Shown here one piece after another: positions 13,624 to 15,038 of a DNA stretch of 15,038 nt; position 1 is the stretch's first letter, and each line of letters starts with the position of its first letter. The notes under the pieces were generated by a model. That model saw nothing but the letters and a program-made list of their open reading frames with translations, was not told the origin of the DNA and searched no databases. The position numbers and the translations under genes were made by a program. Source of the DNA: UBA7236 sp964638865 (GTDB lineage Bacteria; Bacteroidota; Bacteroidia; Chitinophagales; BACL12); NCBI GenBank assembly GCA_964638865.1, contig CAZXBG010000103.1, positions 1 to 15,038 of the forward strand. The letters are read 5' to 3'.

Positions 13624-14231
13624 AAAATTGTCATCAAGCAAAAAACATAAAATGGATGTCTTTTAAAATAAAATGAACTATTCATCTATAGTTTGGTAGC
13701 CATCTTTTCGGTTCATTAATTAAATCGGATATGCCTAGGTTATTTATGCAGCGTTTGATTTTATACAATAACATAATCATTGCCTTTTACTCCCATATTT
13801 AATCAATTCATTTGCTGTGGTGAGCGCTTCGGTGTTCAACGAAAGCCTCCACAAATCGGACTAAATGATCTACTTCAATTTTATCATTCATACCCCTAAA
13901 GATAACTTGGTGCAGGTTTCAGGAAGTATAAAATATTATTTTTTTTCGAAAGGGCTATTTCTTTTGAATAGTTGCCAACCACAACGTTTTTTCAAAAGCT
14001 GTTGTGTTTCAAAAGTTTACTTGAAGACAGAGCAACCAACAAATGGCAAACAAATTAACAGAAAATAGCAAACCATTTGCCAGTCGGATTTTTATTTTCC
14101 ATATTTAAAATAAAGAAGCAGTGAGCCATGATTTTTACTGAGCGAGGGTATAAGATTTATTTTTATATAAATAGAACACTATACCATTTAACATGTTTTT
14201 AATACAACCAATTAAAAATAAAATAGAAATT
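13624..14231. other. Long gap before proteorhodopsin with a minus-strand gene remnant and inverted repeats
   Basis: On the minus strand, 13891 to 13777 reads MNDKIEVDHLVRFVEAF and, after one frameshift near 13839, LNTEALTTANELIKYGSKRQ with a stop. It looks like the helical end of a lost gene that I cannot name. Near 14040, CAAATGG (14040-14046) can pair with CCATTTG (14073-14079), or TGGCAAA (14044-14050) with TTTGCCA (14076-14082), followed by a T-rich stretch. This may be a terminator or a regulatory hairpin. No exact TAnnTTTG promoter is found before proteorhodopsin. The plus-strand open frame at 13865-14068 has no gene-like features. Confidence 0.4.
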
Positions 14232-14951
14232 ATGGAATATTTTAAAATTGCTAGCGACAACTACGTTGCTTTCACGTTCTTTATCGGAACTATGGCTATG
14301 ATGGCCGCCTCAGTGTTTTTCTTTTTTGAGCTAAATAACACAGCTCAAAAATGGCGAACTTCTGTTCTTGTTTCAGGGATTATAACCTTCATTGCAGCCA
14401 TTCATTATTATTACATGAGGGAATACAATCTTGCAACAGGGGAATCTCCTACCTTTTTCCGTTATGTTGATTGGATTTTGACCGTTCCGTTAATGTGTGT
14501 TGAGTTTTATCTAATAACTAAAAAAGCAGGCGCTAAGATTAGCTTACTTTGGAAATTGATTTTCGCTTCATTGTTGATGTTAATAACAGGTTACATTGGA
14601 GAGACAATAGATAGAGAAAATAGCGTGCTCTGGGGAATAATTTCTGGTGCTGCCTATTTCTACATTGCTTACCTAATATGGTTTGGCGAAGTTGCTAAAT
14701 TGGCTCAAACAGCGGGGCCTCAAGTAGCAAAGGCAACCCGGGCACTTGCATGGTTTGTACTTGTTGGTTGGGCAATTTATCCATTAGGCTATATTCTGGG
14801 CACTCCAGGTGGATTGTTTGGAATTCAGCTAGTTAGTGACCCCGCTGCTGCAAGTCAGGCAATGGATATTGTTTACAATATTGCTGATGCAATCAACAAA
14901 ATTGGTTTTGGATTGGTAATTTATATGCTTAGTAGAAGTTCTGAAGATTAA
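14232..14951 (+). CDS. Proteorhodopsin, green-type light-driven proton pump
   Basis: A seven-helix retinal protein of 239 residues that would pump protons out of the cell in light. In helix C, RYVDWILTVPLMCVEFYLI (77-95) gives the primary acceptor Asp80, Thr84 and the donor Glu91, the DTE set of outward proton pumps (D97/T101/E108 in the green reference). Met88 is at the spectral tuning site (105 in the reference), typical of green flavobacterial forms. His58 corresponds to the reference His75, Arg77 to Arg94, Asp219 to Asp227, and Lys223 binds retinal. Tyr142 stands where Trp159 sits, so a carotenoid-antenna opening, which needs Gly there, is not expected. I chose the start at 14232 (MEYFKIASDN); the in-frame ATG at 14193 adds 13 unconserved residues. 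No blh or crt gene is nearby in the window. Confidence 0.96.
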   Translation: MEYFKIASDNYVAFTFFIGTMAMMAASVFFFFELNNTAQKWRTSVLVSGIITFIAAIHYYYMREYNLATGESPTFFRYVDWILTVPLMCVEFYLITKKAGAKISLLWKLIFASLLMLITGYIGETIDRENSVLWGIISGAAYFYIAYLIWFGEVAKLAQTAGPQVAKATRALAWFVLVGWAIYPLGYILGTPGGLFGIQLVSDPAAASQAMDIVYNIADAINKIGFGLVIYMLSRSSED

Positions 14952-14965
14952 TGATAAATTTTAAG

Positions 14966-15008
14966 AAAAAGGGAAGGTTTATTGTCATATATACCTTCCT
15001 TTTTTTTA
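14966..15008 (+). terminator. Rho-independent terminator of proteorhodopsin
   Basis: GGAAGGT (14972-14978) pairs with ACCTTCC (14993-14999) around a 14 nt AT-rich loop, and the right arm runs directly into eight T. The A-run before the left arm can extend the stem and make it bidirectional. It begins about 15 nt after the stop, so proteorhodopsin is a single transcription unit. Confidence 0.85.
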
Positions 15009-15038
15009 TCTGGTTATGGTAATTGATTCGATAATTAG

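Noticed and set aside
13808..13891. Transposase N-terminus (EVDHLVRFVEAFVE resembles some transposase starts)
   Set aside because: The similarity is limited to a short amphipathic helix. No DDE residues, terminal repeats or further transposase sequence are nearby.
13865..14068. 67-codon plus-strand open frame
   Set aside because: The translation is low in complexity with no coherent domain or membrane pattern and no promoter, and it overlaps the start of the minus-strand remnant. It is probably chance.
1..15038. CRISPR arrays, rRNA genes, complete tRNA genes or complete insertion sequences
   Set aside because: No regularly spaced short repeats, rRNA-like segments, tRNA cloverleafs or transposase genes were seen on either strand.

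Overview
The window looks like Bacteroidota DNA. It is AT-rich, and its start codons lack strong Shine-Dalgarno sequences and sit behind A/T-rich leaders. Several genes are preceded by the Bacteroidota -7 promoter motif TAnnTTTG. The gene families also fit this phylum: a TonB-dependent receptor with an N-terminal carboxypeptidase-regulatory-like domain, a DUF3078 outer-membrane-type protein, a FAS1 protein, and a flavobacterial-type green proteorhodopsin that points to a sunlit aquatic habitat. The genus cannot be told from the sequence.

Positions 1-10423 are ordinary, compact, intact genes. A minus-strand pair, rpe and a TonB-dependent receptor separated by 1 nt, diverges from a plus-strand pair, an S9 prolyl-oligopeptidase-type peptidase and a TraB/GumN protein also separated by 1 nt. 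Next come a NatA/NatB-like ABC exporter operon closed by a long hairpin, an ElaA-type GNAT acetyltransferase, mscL with its own terminator, and a DUF3078 protein with a very clear terminator at 10395-10422.

Positions 10424-14231 are very different: sparse and full of gene decay. Two antisense fragments of FAS1 (fasciclin) domains (10555-10707 and 12359-12532) each lie behind a 226-227 nt intergenic segment, and the two segments are diverged copies of each other. The first copy leads into a lipoprotein-like gene broken by three -1 frameshifts. The second leads into an intact secreted FAS1 protein (12760-13263). Between them, a promoter and a structured leader precede two overlapping tiny membrane-protein genes (61 and 31 codons). 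Further short remnants lie around 12055-12325 and 13341-13891.

The window ends with a complete proteorhodopsin gene (14232-14951) that has its own terminator. It carries the proton-pump triad Asp/Thr/Glu, a green-type Met at the spectral tuning position, and the retinal Lys. No retinal or carotenoid synthesis gene is visible in the window, so the chromophore must come from elsewhere in the genome.

The parts most worth a second look are the duplicated divergent promoter module with its FAS1 remnants, and the structured leader upstream of the two small membrane proteins.
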